A DNA stretch of 64,000 bases from the NCBI RefSeq assembly GCF_014653785.1, contig NZ_BNAS01000001.1:605898-669897 (forward strand), read 5' to 3'. The position numbers and the translations under genes were made by a program. The notes beneath the pieces are model-generated. The model worked only from the letters and a program-made list of their open reading frames with translations, searched no databases and was not told the DNA's origin. The DNA is from Promicromonospora soli. Lineage in GTDB: Bacteria > Actinomycetota > Actinomycetes > Actinomycetales > Cellulomonadaceae. Numbering within the stretch: the stretch's first letter is position 1; each line of letters starts with the position of its first letter. Positions 25,212 through 34,200 of this stretch are shown in pieces.

Positions 25212-27742
25212 CGACCACCGCCGTTCCCCAGGAGCCCGTCCCCGAGGATCGATGACGTCGTGCTGCTCCCGCCGGTCCGGTCTACGAACCGGCCGAGCCG
25301 GGTGTTGATCCCGTCGAGCCGGTTGAGATCGCCGACGGCGACCGCCGCGCGACCGTCGGCGAGCAAGCGCTGCACCTCGCGGCGTGAGTCGCCGTCCAGC
25401 TCGCCCTCCAGGCCCGCGAACCGGACCAGCGGAAGCTGCCCGTTGTCCTGGAACACCCGGAGCGCGATGGACCTGACCTCGTTCGTCCGCCGTTCGATCA
25501 CCGTCCGGTTGCCGTCCGCGATGGCCTCCTCGAGCTCTGCCTCTGCCTTGCGCAGATCCAGCACGTACTGACCACCGCCCGCTTCCTGGACGATCTCTTG
25601 CGCGATGCCCTGCGCCTCCCGTCCTTCCTGGACGACCCTGGGCAGCTCCAGCAGCCCGTCGGCCTCGTCCAGCGCGGAGTCGGCGTCGAGCAGACGTGCC
25701 TGACAGGTCGCAATCGCGTCCTGGTCCGCCTCGGACTGCCGCAGGAGCCGGTCGATCTCCTCCATGATGCCGTCCGAGTCCAGCCGTGCCAGGCGGGCCA
25801 GGGTCTCCGTGGCGCCGACCTGGTCGGCCTGGCTCCGCAGGTCGTGGTACCTGCGGTCGAGTGCCGCGCGGGACGCCCTCAGGGCCGCGAGGCTCGGCAG
25901 CACCGGGCGGGCAAGGTCGACGTCGATCTCGAACTCGGCGTCGAGGAAGGGGACGAAGGCCTCGGCCTCGATCCGGAAGCTGGTGTCGACGCGCACGACC
26001 ACCTCGACCTCCGTACCCACCGGAAGGTCGCGTTCGATGTCGTCCGGCCGGACGACGAGCTGCCCCACCACCGTGTTGCGGTCAGCTCGGGCGTGCTCGC
26101 CGGACAGGATCGGGATGCGGACCAGCCCGTCCCCGGACGTCTTGCTCACCGCCTGCGTCGTCCGCAGCCCGCGGATCTCCCCCTTGCTCGGCAGCTCGGT
26201 GTTGCGCAGGACCAGGGGCGCCACGACGTTGCCCGCGAGGCCGACGCCGAGCGAGTGGCTCATGGTCGGAGCACCGCCCATGCCGCTCTTCTTGCGCTGG
26301 TAGGTGATGCCGGGCTGATCCGTCGCGACCTCGGTGCCCGCCGGGTCGCGCAAGGTCACGGTGAACGAGTGGGTGGTGAAGTCCTCGGCGCGCAGCCGCA
26401 CGGAGAACGACCCGTCCGGGCGCAGCGCAACGACCCCGGTGCTCCAGGGCGGGGTCGTCGTCGTGTTACGGATCTCGACGGTGCCCCCGGTCCAGTCGGC
26501 GACGCCGTCCGCTTGGGCCCGCCCGCCGAGCAGCGGGTCGGGGTCGAGCCCGGCCGCCGCGTACTCGAGGTTCAGCCGCGCCCGGCCGGGCGCGAGCGGG
26601 ACGGTCGCCCGGATCTCCCGGGGGATGCGCTGCGTTCCGGCATAGACTGCCGCGCCACGCGCCACGACGGTCATCGGGTCGAGGCTGTGATCGAGCTGGA
26701 TGCCGAGGCCGTCGGCCGGGTCGGCCAGCATCTCGCGCACCAGGGAGAGCTGGGACGAACCGCCGACCAGCAGGACGCGCTCGAACGCCCCGGGCCGGAT
26801 CCCGCTCTCGGACAGCGACTGGCGGCAGAGCCGGATCGAGCTGGCCACCAGGGGCCGTGCGATGCGGTCGAGGTCGTCGCGCGTCAGCACGCAGGCAAAG
26901 TCGATCTCGCGGCCGGCCGCGATCTTGATGTCCGCCTCGATCTCGACCGTCTCCTGCTGCGACAGCTCGATCTTCGCCGCTTCCGCCAGCCCCTTGAGGT
27001 GCGCGAGCACACCCCGGTGGTGCGGGTCGTCAGGAGTGACGTCGCTCAGGCCGTGCTCCTGCTGCAGCCTGGGCAGCAGGATGTCCTCGACGATCGCCCA
27101 GTCGATCCGCTTGCCGCCCAGCGAGTTGTCTCCGGCGTGGTTGACGACGATGAACTCGCCGTCCTCGATCTTCACCACCGCCGCGTCGAAAGTGCCGCCG
27201 CCGAAGTCATAGACGAGCCAGAAGCCCTTGTCGGGCACCTCGGCGGCGTCTGCCGTGTACGCCCAGACGGCGGCGGTGGGCTCCTGCAGCAACGGCGCGA
27301 CCCGCAGGCCGGCGAGCTCGGCAGCCCGGCTGGTGGCGGCCGTCTGGTCCGCGGTGAACGCGGCCGGGACCGTGATCACGGCGGTCTCGACCTGCTCGCC
27401 CGTGCGCCGCTGCACGTCGCCGCGCACCGACTTGAGCACCTCCGCCGACAGCTCTTCCGGCGACATGGTGCGACCAGAGGCCTCGAACAGCTTGTCCTGG
27501 TCTCGCCGTCCCATGCGGAGCTTGAACTCCGCGCACGAGTTGTCGGGGTCGGACACCACGCGGTCATTGGCCTTCTGACCGACGAGCACGTTCCCCGAGC
27601 GGCTCAGGTACACGGCCGAGGGCGTGAACTCCTGGTTGTGGTTGTTGCGGACCACCTCGGCGCCCGCACCCTTCGCCACGGCGACGGCGCTGTTGGTGGT
27701 GCCCAGGTCGATCCCGACGTCGATCGTGTCACGCATCGTCAT
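25208..27742 (-). CDS. Hsp70-family protein, divergent and long
   Basis: An 844-residue Hsp70. The ATPase domain (about residues 8-380) has the complete nucleotide signature: VGIDLGTTNSAVAV, LLQEPTAAVWAY, LVYDFGGGTFDAAVV, RVLLVGGSSQLSLVREML. The following region is not that of housekeeping DnaK: a beta-rich substrate-binding-like part (SLGVGLAGNVVAPLVLRNTELP) is preceded by an extra ~100-residue insert (RLRAEDFTTHSFTVTLRDP), and a long helical C-terminus follows without the EEVD/acidic tail. It overlaps the GrpE-like gene by 14 bp and the OmpA gene by 4 bp. I infer a dedicated chaperone for a kinase-controlled complex rather than general protein folding. Confidence 0.85.
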   Translation of the reverse strand: MTMRDTIDVGIDLGTTNSAVAVAKGAGAEVVRNNHNQEFTPSAVYLSRSGNVLVGQKANDRVVSDPDNSCAEFKLRMGRRDQDKLFEASGRTMSPEELSAEVLKSVRGDVQRRTGEQVETAVITVPAAFTADQTAATSRAAELAGLRVAPLLQEPTAAVWAYTADAAEVPDKGFWLVYDFGGGTFDAAVVKIEDGEFIVVNHAGDNSLGGKRIDWAIVEDILLPRLQQEHGLSDVTPDDPHHRGVLAHLKGLAEAAKIELSQQETVEIEADIKIAAGREIDFACVLTRDDLDRIARPLVASSIRLCRQSLSESGIRPGAFERVLLVGGSSQLSLVREMLADPADGLGIQLDHSLDPMTVVARGAAVYAGTQRIPREIRATVPLAPGRARLNLEYAAAGLDPDPLLGGRAQADGVADWTGGTVEIRNTTTTPPWSTGVVALRPDGSFSVRLRAEDFTTHSFTVTLRDPAGTEVATDQPGITYQRKKSGMGGAPTMSHSLGVGLAGNVVAPLVLRNTELPSKGEIRGLRTTQAVSKTSGDGLVRIPILSGEHARADRNTVVGQLVVRPDDIERDLPVGTEVEVVVRVDTSFRIEAEAFVPFLDAEFEIDVDLARPVLPSLAALRASRAALDRRYHDLRSQADQVGATETLARLARLDSDGIMEEIDRLLRQSEADQDAIATCQARLLDADSALDEADGLLELPRVVQEGREAQGIAQEIVQEAGGGQYVLDLRKAEAELEEAIADGNRTVIERRTNEVRSIALRVFQDNGQLPLVRFAGLEGELDGDSRREVQRLLADGRAAVAVGDLNRLDGINTRLGRFVDRTGGSSTTSSILGDGLLGNGGGR

Positions 27743-28397
27743 GTCCCCTCGTCTCGGATGCTGCCTTCTCAGGTGCTGCGTGCTCCGGCACTGCGTTCTC
27801 CGGCGCTGCCTTCTCCGGCACCGCCACGATCACTTCCCCCTCCTGGATGACCCGCCCAGCGCGGCGCACCGAGGGCCGGACGGTCTCCACGACTGTCTCC
27901 TCGGTGACGCTCGGATCGTCCTGGTAGGCCAGCACGCGCAGGTCCATCCCCACGTCGAACCGCAGCCCGTCGTGCCCGTGCGCCTCGATCCCGGCGCGGG
28001 CCAGACGGTCCGCCGCGGCACCCAGGTAGCGGTTGGCCCAGCGCACCGCGCGCGCCGCGTCCTGGTCGGCGGTGGGTCCGCCCACCTTGTTGCGGGCCCG
28101 CCAGATCTCCGTCACCAGGTCCGCGACCACCTCGTCCGGCAGGTCGTCCGGCAAGTCGTCGGGCAGGGCGCCCGGCAGGTCGTTCGGCTGGTCGTCCGGC
28201 AGGCCGTCCGGCACCGGCGGCGCTGTGGGGCCGGACGCCGTCGGGCTGGGCTCGGCGCTCGGCGGCGCCGCCGCGCCGGGCACACCGTGAGCCCCCTCGG
28301 CGGGCGGCAGGATCCGGAACTCGGCCGGGAACCGGCGCTGCCGGAACCAGGCCGACAGGCTCGAGGCGCCGTCCCGGCGCCGTGGTGCGGCGTTCAC
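27729..28397 (-). CDS. GrpE-like nucleotide exchange factor
   Basis: A 222-residue protein whose C-terminal half resembles the GrpE beta domain (GIEAHGHDGLRFDVGMDL, TVRPSVRRAGRVIQEGEVIV), the part that opens the Hsp70 ATPase. The long dimer helix of GrpE is replaced by a short segment after a low-complexity stretch (repeats of PDDLPDDLPDD). The extreme C-terminus is another Ala/Pro/Glu repeat. The start is GTG 28397 with GAAGGAGTGG upstream. Its end overlaps the Hsp70 start by 14 bp, which supports a dedicated partner. A canonical grpE would have a ~60-residue coiled coil, so this one is a divergent relative. Confidence 0.7.
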   Translation of the reverse strand: MNAAPRRRDGASSLSAWFRQRRFPAEFRILPPAEGAHGVPGAAAPPSAEPSPTASGPTAPPVPDGLPDDQPNDLPGALPDDLPDDLPDEVVADLVTEIWRARNKVGGPTADQDAARAVRWANRYLGAAADRLARAGIEAHGHDGLRFDVGMDLRVLAYQDDPSVTEETVVETVRPSVRRAGRVIQEGEVIVAVPEKAAPENAVPEHAAPEKAASETRGHDDA

Positions 28398-28437
28398 GCA
28401 TCCACTCCTTCACGTTCGTGTGTGTCCGGCCCTCGCA

Positions 28438-29685
28438 TCAAGGCCTCCGGAAGAACCCGACGACCCGCCCGACGACGTCCACCGCCGTGAGCGCCCCGAA
28501 GACGGCGCCCCCGGTCGACCACACCGGCCCTAGGCCGAGCTGGTTGTAGAGCAACCACCAGGACGCCACGCCACCGGCCGCGAGGACGACGAGGGTGAAG
28601 AAGCAGCCGAGGGCGGCGCCACCCTGAGCGGACACGGGCACCCCGCCCGCTGCGAAGTTCTCAAGATCGGCGAGGTTCGTGTCCAGGAGCGCGCCGGCCG
28701 ACGGGGACGACGCCAGGGGCCGGGCCCTGCGGAGCAGCTGCAGGGCCGGCTCCGCCGACGCCGGAGTGAGCTGGCCGGACTCCAGGCGGTCGTTGACGTA
28801 CCCGAACACACAGTTGTTGGCGGTCCGGGCAACCTCGTCCCGGACAGCGCCGGTCAGGTCGTCGTCAGGGCCCAGCACCGCCGTGACGGTCGCGAGCGCC
28901 GTCGTCGTCTCGTCGAGCAGCGCGCGGGCAGCCGAGAGCCCGGCGGACGGATCAGCGCTCAGTGCGGTCTCGCAGGCGACCCGCACCCGGTCCGTAGCGG
29001 GTTCGACGGCCGCCCGGGCGACGTCGCGCACCTGCCTCGGCTCGAATCCCGACCCGTGCAGGGCTTCCAGGTGGTGCTCCGCGTCCGCGGGAGCGACACC
29101 GGCGGCCTCCACGGCCAGCCCGACGGACACGCCGATCACGTGCTCCTGCAGCCGGTCGCGTAGCGCCCGGAGCACAGCGACCGTGAGCCGCGGGTCGTCG
29201 ATCTCGTCCGCGCGCCGACGCACCCACGCCCACGTCTCCTCGGCGGTGAGCGCCTGCGCCCAGAGGCGCAGGCCCACCTTCCAGTCCTCCCGGGCGGCCT
29301 CGCCGGTCAGCCTCCCGTCGGGGAGGGTCGCCTCCAGCGCCCGGCAGTGCGCGAACACCGCGTGGTCGTGCCCGTCACCGCTGTGGTTCCCGCCGTCCGG
29401 CCTGAGCCAGAACAGCTCGTGCACGAGCCGTGCCAGCGGGTCGCGCAAGACTTCGAAGCCGCCGCGCAGCGCGTCGGCGTCGTCCGACGGCAGCAGCGGC
29501 ACGTCGCCGTCGGGCGCCGGCGTCACGTAGTACGGGTTCTGGGTCTCCTCCCGGTGCCGGCGCACCTGCCGGGCCGACACGTCGGTGGGCAGGCCGGTCA
29601 CCCGGAACGCGTTGTTCCGATACAGGCCGTGCCCCTCCAGGGGGCGCAGCACCCGGTCGATGTCGCGGGCGACAGCAGACGTCAT
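28438..29685 (-). CDS. J-like protein with C-terminal membrane segments
   Basis: A 415-residue protein of no firmly recognised family. Its first ~95 residues look like a degenerate J domain: LYRNNAFRVTGLPTDVSARQ parallels the helix I/II start of DnaJ, and GGFEVLRDPLARLVHELFW the helix III/IV region, but the HPD tripeptide is missing. A long helical middle (about 100-330) follows, and two hydrophobic stretches near the C-terminus (GCFFTLVVLAAGGVASWWLL, VWSTGGAVFGALTAVDVVG) should place it in the membrane. Between a kinase gene and the GrpE/Hsp70 pair it is the obvious candidate for J-protein function, which is inference. Starts at ATG 29685 behind GGAGAG. Confidence 0.6.
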   Translation of the reverse strand: MTSAVARDIDRVLRPLEGHGLYRNNAFRVTGLPTDVSARQVRRHREETQNPYYVTPAPDGDVPLLPSDDADALRGGFEVLRDPLARLVHELFWLRPDGGNHSGDGHDHAVFAHCRALEATLPDGRLTGEAAREDWKVGLRLWAQALTAEETWAWVRRRADEIDDPRLTVAVLRALRDRLQEHVIGVSVGLAVEAAGVAPADAEHHLEALHGSGFEPRQVRDVARAAVEPATDRVRVACETALSADPSAGLSAARALLDETTTALATVTAVLGPDDDLTGAVRDEVARTANNCVFGYVNDRLESGQLTPASAEPALQLLRRARPLASSPSAGALLDTNLADLENFAAGGVPVSAQGGAALGCFFTLVVLAAGGVASWWLLYNQLGLGPVWSTGGAVFGALTAVDVVGRVVGFFRRP

Positions 29686-29721
29686 GCTCTCCGTGTCCTC
29701 TCCATGTCAGCCCTCTCCATG

Positions 29722-30603
29722 TCAGCTGCCTCCGGGTCGGTGCTGTCTGTGCTTGCGGGACGCCTGCCAGGCAGCCAGCTCTCGGCCCAGCGCGGCCGCG
29801 TCGGCCGGGCGTCGCTGCAGGTCCGGCTCGAGGGCGCGGAGCACGACCTGCGCCAGCTCGTGGTCCACGTCGCGGTTCAGGTCGTGGGGTGAGATCGGTG
29901 GCGCCCGGTGCCGGGCGCCGAAGACGGTGAGCGGCACGTCCGAGTAGGGCAGGAGGTCCGTCAGCAGGAGATACGCCACCGTCCCGACGGCGTACACGTC
30001 GCCGGCCGCAGAGGCGCCCTGCCCGTACCTGAGCGCCTCCGGTGCCATGAACGCGAGCGTGCCCCCGGAGCCGGCCAGGCCCGTCTCGGCGTCGACGCGC
30101 CGAGCCAGCCCGAAGTCGCCGACGCGCACCCGCAGCCGGTTCTGGTCGTACCCGACGAGGACGTTCCACGGCGTCACGTCGCGATGGACGATCGGCGGGG
30201 CCGCCTGGTGGGCCACGGCGAGACCGGCGCAGAGCTGCACGAGGATCTCGACCGCGTCGTCGACCGGCACGAACCCGTCCGAGTGCGACCGCCGGAAGTC
30301 GTCGAGGTTCCCGGCCGCGACATACTCCATCGTGAAGAAGCCGCGCTCGCCCGCCGGCGTCTCGACAGTACCGGCTTCGAAGACCCGCACGACGTTCCGG
30401 TGGCCGAGCTTCGACAGCAGCACGGCCTCACCGAGCATCCGTCGCGTCTCGGCCAGGGTCCCGACCCGCTTGAAGACCTTAATCGCCTGGCGTCCCAGGA
30501 ACCGGTGCCGAACCCGGTACACCTCGGAGTAGGCGCCCTCGCCGAGGTAGCGCTCGACCTCGTACGTGTCGCCGATCGGACGGCCCTCGGTGAGCAAACG
30601 CAC
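29722..30603 (-). CDS. Ser/Thr protein kinase heading the chaperone operon
   Basis: A 293-residue cytoplasmic kinase without transmembrane or sensor domain. Visible motifs are the glycine loop GEGAYSEVY, Lys42 in AIKVFKR, the catalytic loop HRDVTPWNVLV (Thr in place of the usual Lys, a known variant), DFGLARR, APE (FMAPEALRYG) and the late DVYAVG segment. All catalytic residues are present, so it should be active. GTG 30603 is chosen behind GAGGAGGG; 22 codons upstream would be outside the fold. It is the first gene of five in one direction (kinase, J-like, GrpE-like, Hsp70, TPR/OmpA), with gaps of 36 and 40 bp and then overlaps, and is divergent from the TmrB-like gene. Confidence 0.9.
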   Translation of the reverse strand: MRLLTEGRPIGDTYEVERYLGEGAYSEVYRVRHRFLGRQAIKVFKRVGTLAETRRMLGEAVLLSKLGHRNVVRVFEAGTVETPAGERGFFTMEYVAAGNLDDFRRSHSDGFVPVDDAVEILVQLCAGLAVAHQAAPPIVHRDVTPWNVLVGYDQNRLRVRVGDFGLARRVDAETGLAGSGGTLAFMAPEALRYGQGASAAGDVYAVGTVAYLLLTDLLPYSDVPLTVFGARHRAPPISPHDLNRDVDHELAQVVLRALEPDLQRRPADAAALGRELAAWQASRKHRQHRPGGS

Positions 30604-30706
30604 TGACCCTCCTCTCCCGCCGCTGTGGTCGACGAAAGGGTGACAGGCACCCTTCGGGACCCCTCCCACCCAGCTCTACCAGCGACAACGCCGTTACCCT
30701 ACCGCC

Positions 30707-31267
30707 ATGATCGTGTGGCTCAACGGACCTTTCGGCGGCGGCAAGACCACGACGGCGGCGGAGCTCGACACCCTGCTGCCCGACGTGGTCGTGTTCGACC
30801 CGGAAAAGATGGGCGAGGCTATCGTCCCGACCCTGAGCGGCGTCGAGACGGTGGGCGACTTCCAGGACTGGCGGCCGTGGCGCGAGCTTGTCGTGGCAGC
30901 CCTGACGTCACTGGACCGCTACACGGGCCGCACCGTCGTGGCACCCCAGACAGTGGTGGTGGAGCAGTACTGGGACGAGATCACGTCGGGCCTAGCCGCG
31001 GCGAGCGTGGACGTGCGCGCCTTCACGCTGGACTGCACGCCGGCCGAGCACGAGCGGCGGATCGCGAACGATACCGTCACCAGTGCCACTCTCGAGGAGA
31101 TCAAGATCCACGACGGGGACGTGGGCTGGCGGCGCCATCGTGCCGCCGACTACCGCGCGGCGCTCCCCTGGCTCACGACGCGCACCGAGGTGATCGAGAC
31201 GACGCTGCTGCGCCCGGCCGAGGTCGCCAGGGAGATCGCGACCCGCCTCGCTCACTCCGCGCCGTAG
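30707..31267 (+). CDS. TmrB-like P-loop protein
   Basis: A 186-residue P-loop protein resembling the tunicamycin-resistance protein TmrB of Bacillus. It begins MIVWLNGPFGGGKTTTAAEL with Walker A at residues 7-14, followed by VFDPEKMGEAIVP and VGDFQDWRPWRELV, all landmarks of that family. TmrB is thought to bind tunicamycin using ATP; in actinobacteria such genes may instead be kinases of unknown small molecules. The gene is monocistronic, divergent from the kinase/chaperone operon, and its 3' end overlaps the glnE end by 16 bp (convergent). Confidence 0.7.
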   Translation: MIVWLNGPFGGGKTTTAAELDTLLPDVVVFDPEKMGEAIVPTLSGVETVGDFQDWRPWRELVVAALTSLDRYTGRTVVAPQTVVVEQYWDEITSGLAAASVDVRAFTLDCTPAEHERRIANDTVTSATLEEIKIHDGDVGWRRHRAADYRAALPWLTTRTEVIETTLLRPAEVAREIATRLAHSAP

Positions 31268-34200
31268 AACACGCGCTCCATCACGGCGCGAGCCCGCCGC
31301 GCGACCCGGAGGTACAGCTCCTCGAGCTCCGGGCCCGTGCCCACGTCCCCGAGCAGGCGTGCGATCCCGGTCAGGGCGTGGCTGTCGTGCGGCAGCATGT
31401 CGACGCCGGCGCCCGTGGTCCGCCCCGACCACAGCACGATCGCCGAGCGCAGCCGCGACGCGAGCCTCCAGGCCTCCAGCAGCACCTCGGCGTCGTCGTC
31501 GGTCAGCAGGTCCGCCTCGTGGGCGGCCGTCAGCGCGGCGACCGTGCCCGTGGTCCGCAGGCCTGGCACCTCGAACGCGTGCTGGAGCTGCAGCAGCTGG
31601 ACCGTCCACTCGACGTCGGACACTCCGCCGCGCCCCAGCTTCAGGTGCCGCGCCGGGTCGGCGCCGCGCGGCAGCCGTTCCGACTCCACGCGCGCCTTGA
31701 TGCGCCGCACCTCGCGCAGGACCGCCGCGTCCGGCCCGCCCTCCGGATAGCGCAACGGGTCGATGAGCGCAGTGAACCGTGCGCCCAGCGACAGGCCGCC
31801 CTCCGCGCCGGGCCCCAGGTCGAGCTCGCCGTTGACGTCGGACACGCTGCCGCCGGGCATACCGCCGGACACGCCGGCGGCAGCACCGCCGTCGGACAGG
31901 AGGGCCGCCACCGCGCCCTCGTCCGGGCCGCCCGCCGCGACCACGCTCAGCGTGCCCGACAGGGCGCGCGCCCGCAGGAGCGCCTGCGCCTCCCAGGGCG
32001 AGGACCAGCGGCCGTAGTACTTCACGTAGGACTCGAAGGACCGCACGAGGGGCCCGTTGCGGCCCTCGGGCCGCAGGTCGGCGTCCACGGGAAGGCTCGG
32101 CTCGGGCCCGACGGTGGTGAGGATGTGCCGCATGGTCTTCGCCACGGTCAGCGCATAGTCGTTGGCTTCCTTGTCCGCCGCGCCGCCGACCGCCTCGTAC
32201 ACGAACATGATGTCCGCGTCCGAGCCGTACCCCATCTCCTGGCCGCCGAGGCGGCCCATCGCGACGATGAGCAGCCGCGCGGGCTCGTCCCCGCGCATGA
32301 CCTTCCGTTCTGCGCGCGCCTCGTGCTCCGCGATGCGCAGCCCGCCGGCCAGGACGACGTCGGCGGCGTCCGAGATGGCCCGCGCAGCGGAGACCGGGCC
32401 CAGGGCGCCCAGGACCTCCGCGACGCCGGTGCGAGCCAGCTCGCGACGCCGCAGCGCGCGCAGCGCGACGGTGGCGCTGTCGACGTCCTGGGCCCGGCCG
32501 AGCAGCGCGTCCGCCTCCGCCGCCAGCCGCCGCACCCCCCGCGGCGCGAGCGCCTCGGACTGCGCCAGCCAGCGCACGGACTCCGGCGACCGCCCGATCG
32601 CGTCCGCGAGGTACCGCGACGAGGAGAGCACCTGGGCCAGCCGTGATGCGGCCTCGGCGGAGTCGCGCAGCAGGCGGAGGTACCAGTGGGTGGAGCCCAG
32701 CGTGTCCGACAGCTTCCGGAACGCAAGCAGCCCCTCGTCGGGATCGGCGCCATCTGCGAACCAGCCGAGCAGCACCGGGAGCAGCTGGCGTTGGATCGCC
32801 GCACGCCGGGAGACGCCGTCGGTCAGGGCCTGGACGTGGCGCATGGCGCCGGCCGGGTCGCGGTAGCCGATGGCGGCGAACCGGGCCATGGCGGCCCGTG
32901 GTGCGAGCGACGCCTCGCCCGTGGACAGCAGGGCGGTGGCCGGCAGGAGCGGCCGGTAGTAGACGGCCTCGTGCAGGTCGCGCACCTCGCGCCGCACCGA
33001 CCGCCAGGTCTTGACGAGGTCGTCGGCGCCGCCGCAGCCCAGCCCGCGGCCGAGCCGTCGCAGGTCGGCCTCGGCGGTGGGCATGAGGTGGGTACGGCGC
33101 AGCCGGAAGAGCTGGATCCGATGCTCCAGGGCCCGCAGGAACCGGTAGCACTCCCCCATCCGCTGAGCGTGGTCGCGCCCCACATAGCCGCCGCGGGACA
33201 GCGCGGCCAGGGCTTCGAGAGTGGTGCGCGACCGGATGTCCTCGTCCGCGCGGCCGTGCACGAGCTGCAGCAGCTGCACGGTGAACTCGACGTCGCGCAG
33301 GCCGCCCTTGCCGAGCTTGATCTGCCGGTCCGCCTCGGCCACGGGCACGTTGTCCTCGACGCGCTTGCGCATCGCGCGGGCGTCCTCGACGAAGTTCGGC
33401 CGCTCCACGGCCTGCCACACCAGCGGCCCGACGGCGGCCACGTACTCCTCGCCCAGCGCCAGGTCGCCCGCGACGGGACGGGCCTTGAGCAGCGCCTGGA
33501 ACTCCCAGGTCACCGCCCACCGCTCGTAGTAGGCGACGTGGCTGGCGAGCGTCCGCACGAGCGGCCCCTGCTTGCCCTCCGGCCGCAGCGCCGCGTCGAC
33601 CTGCCACAGTGCCGGCTCCGCCGAGGCGCCCGAGCACACCTGCGCGAGCCGTCCCGCGAGCCGCGTGGCGACCCGCAGGGCGTGGTCCTCGTCGCACGCC
33701 AGCGCTCCGTCGGGCAGGCGGCCCGGCTCGGCCACGTAGATCACGTCGACGTCCGAGATGTAGTTCAGCTCCCGGCCGCCGGTCTTGCCCATGCCCAGCA
33801 CGGCAAGACGGACGCCGGCAGCGTGGTCCGCCTCGTCGGCACGCGCGATGGCCAGCGCGCCCTCCAGGGCGGCGGTTGCCAGGTCCGCGAGCGCGGCCCC
33901 GACGGCGGGCAGGACCGCCGTCGGCTCGGGCGCGGTGACGTCGGTGGCGGCGATCCGCAGCAGCCGCGCCCGGTAGGCGCGCCGCAGCCGGTCCGTGTAC
34001 GACGGCGGGACGTCCTCGGCCCGCGCCGTCCCGCCGGCCGGCGAGTGGGTGCCCGCGACGGGCGCGTCGGCGTCCGGGTCGGCGTCGACCGCCCGCAGCA
34101 GCTCGGCGCGGACCACCTCGGCCGGCACGCCCGTGCCCGGGGTGCGGTCGCGGATCACGTCGAGCAGCGAGGGGTGCCGGACCAGCTCGTCGCCGAGCGC

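Noticed and set aside
25208-27742. housekeeping dnaK
   Set aside because: The protein is over 200 residues longer than DnaK, has an insert before the substrate-binding part and a different C-terminus, and sits with a kinase and an OmpA protein rather than with canonical grpE-dnaJ-hspR.
30992-33697. 901-codon open frame overlapping glnE
   Set aside because: It shares the strand of glnE in another frame and encodes Arg/Gly/Ala-rich low-complexity sequence, as expected from third-position GC bias; glnE itself has all family motifs.
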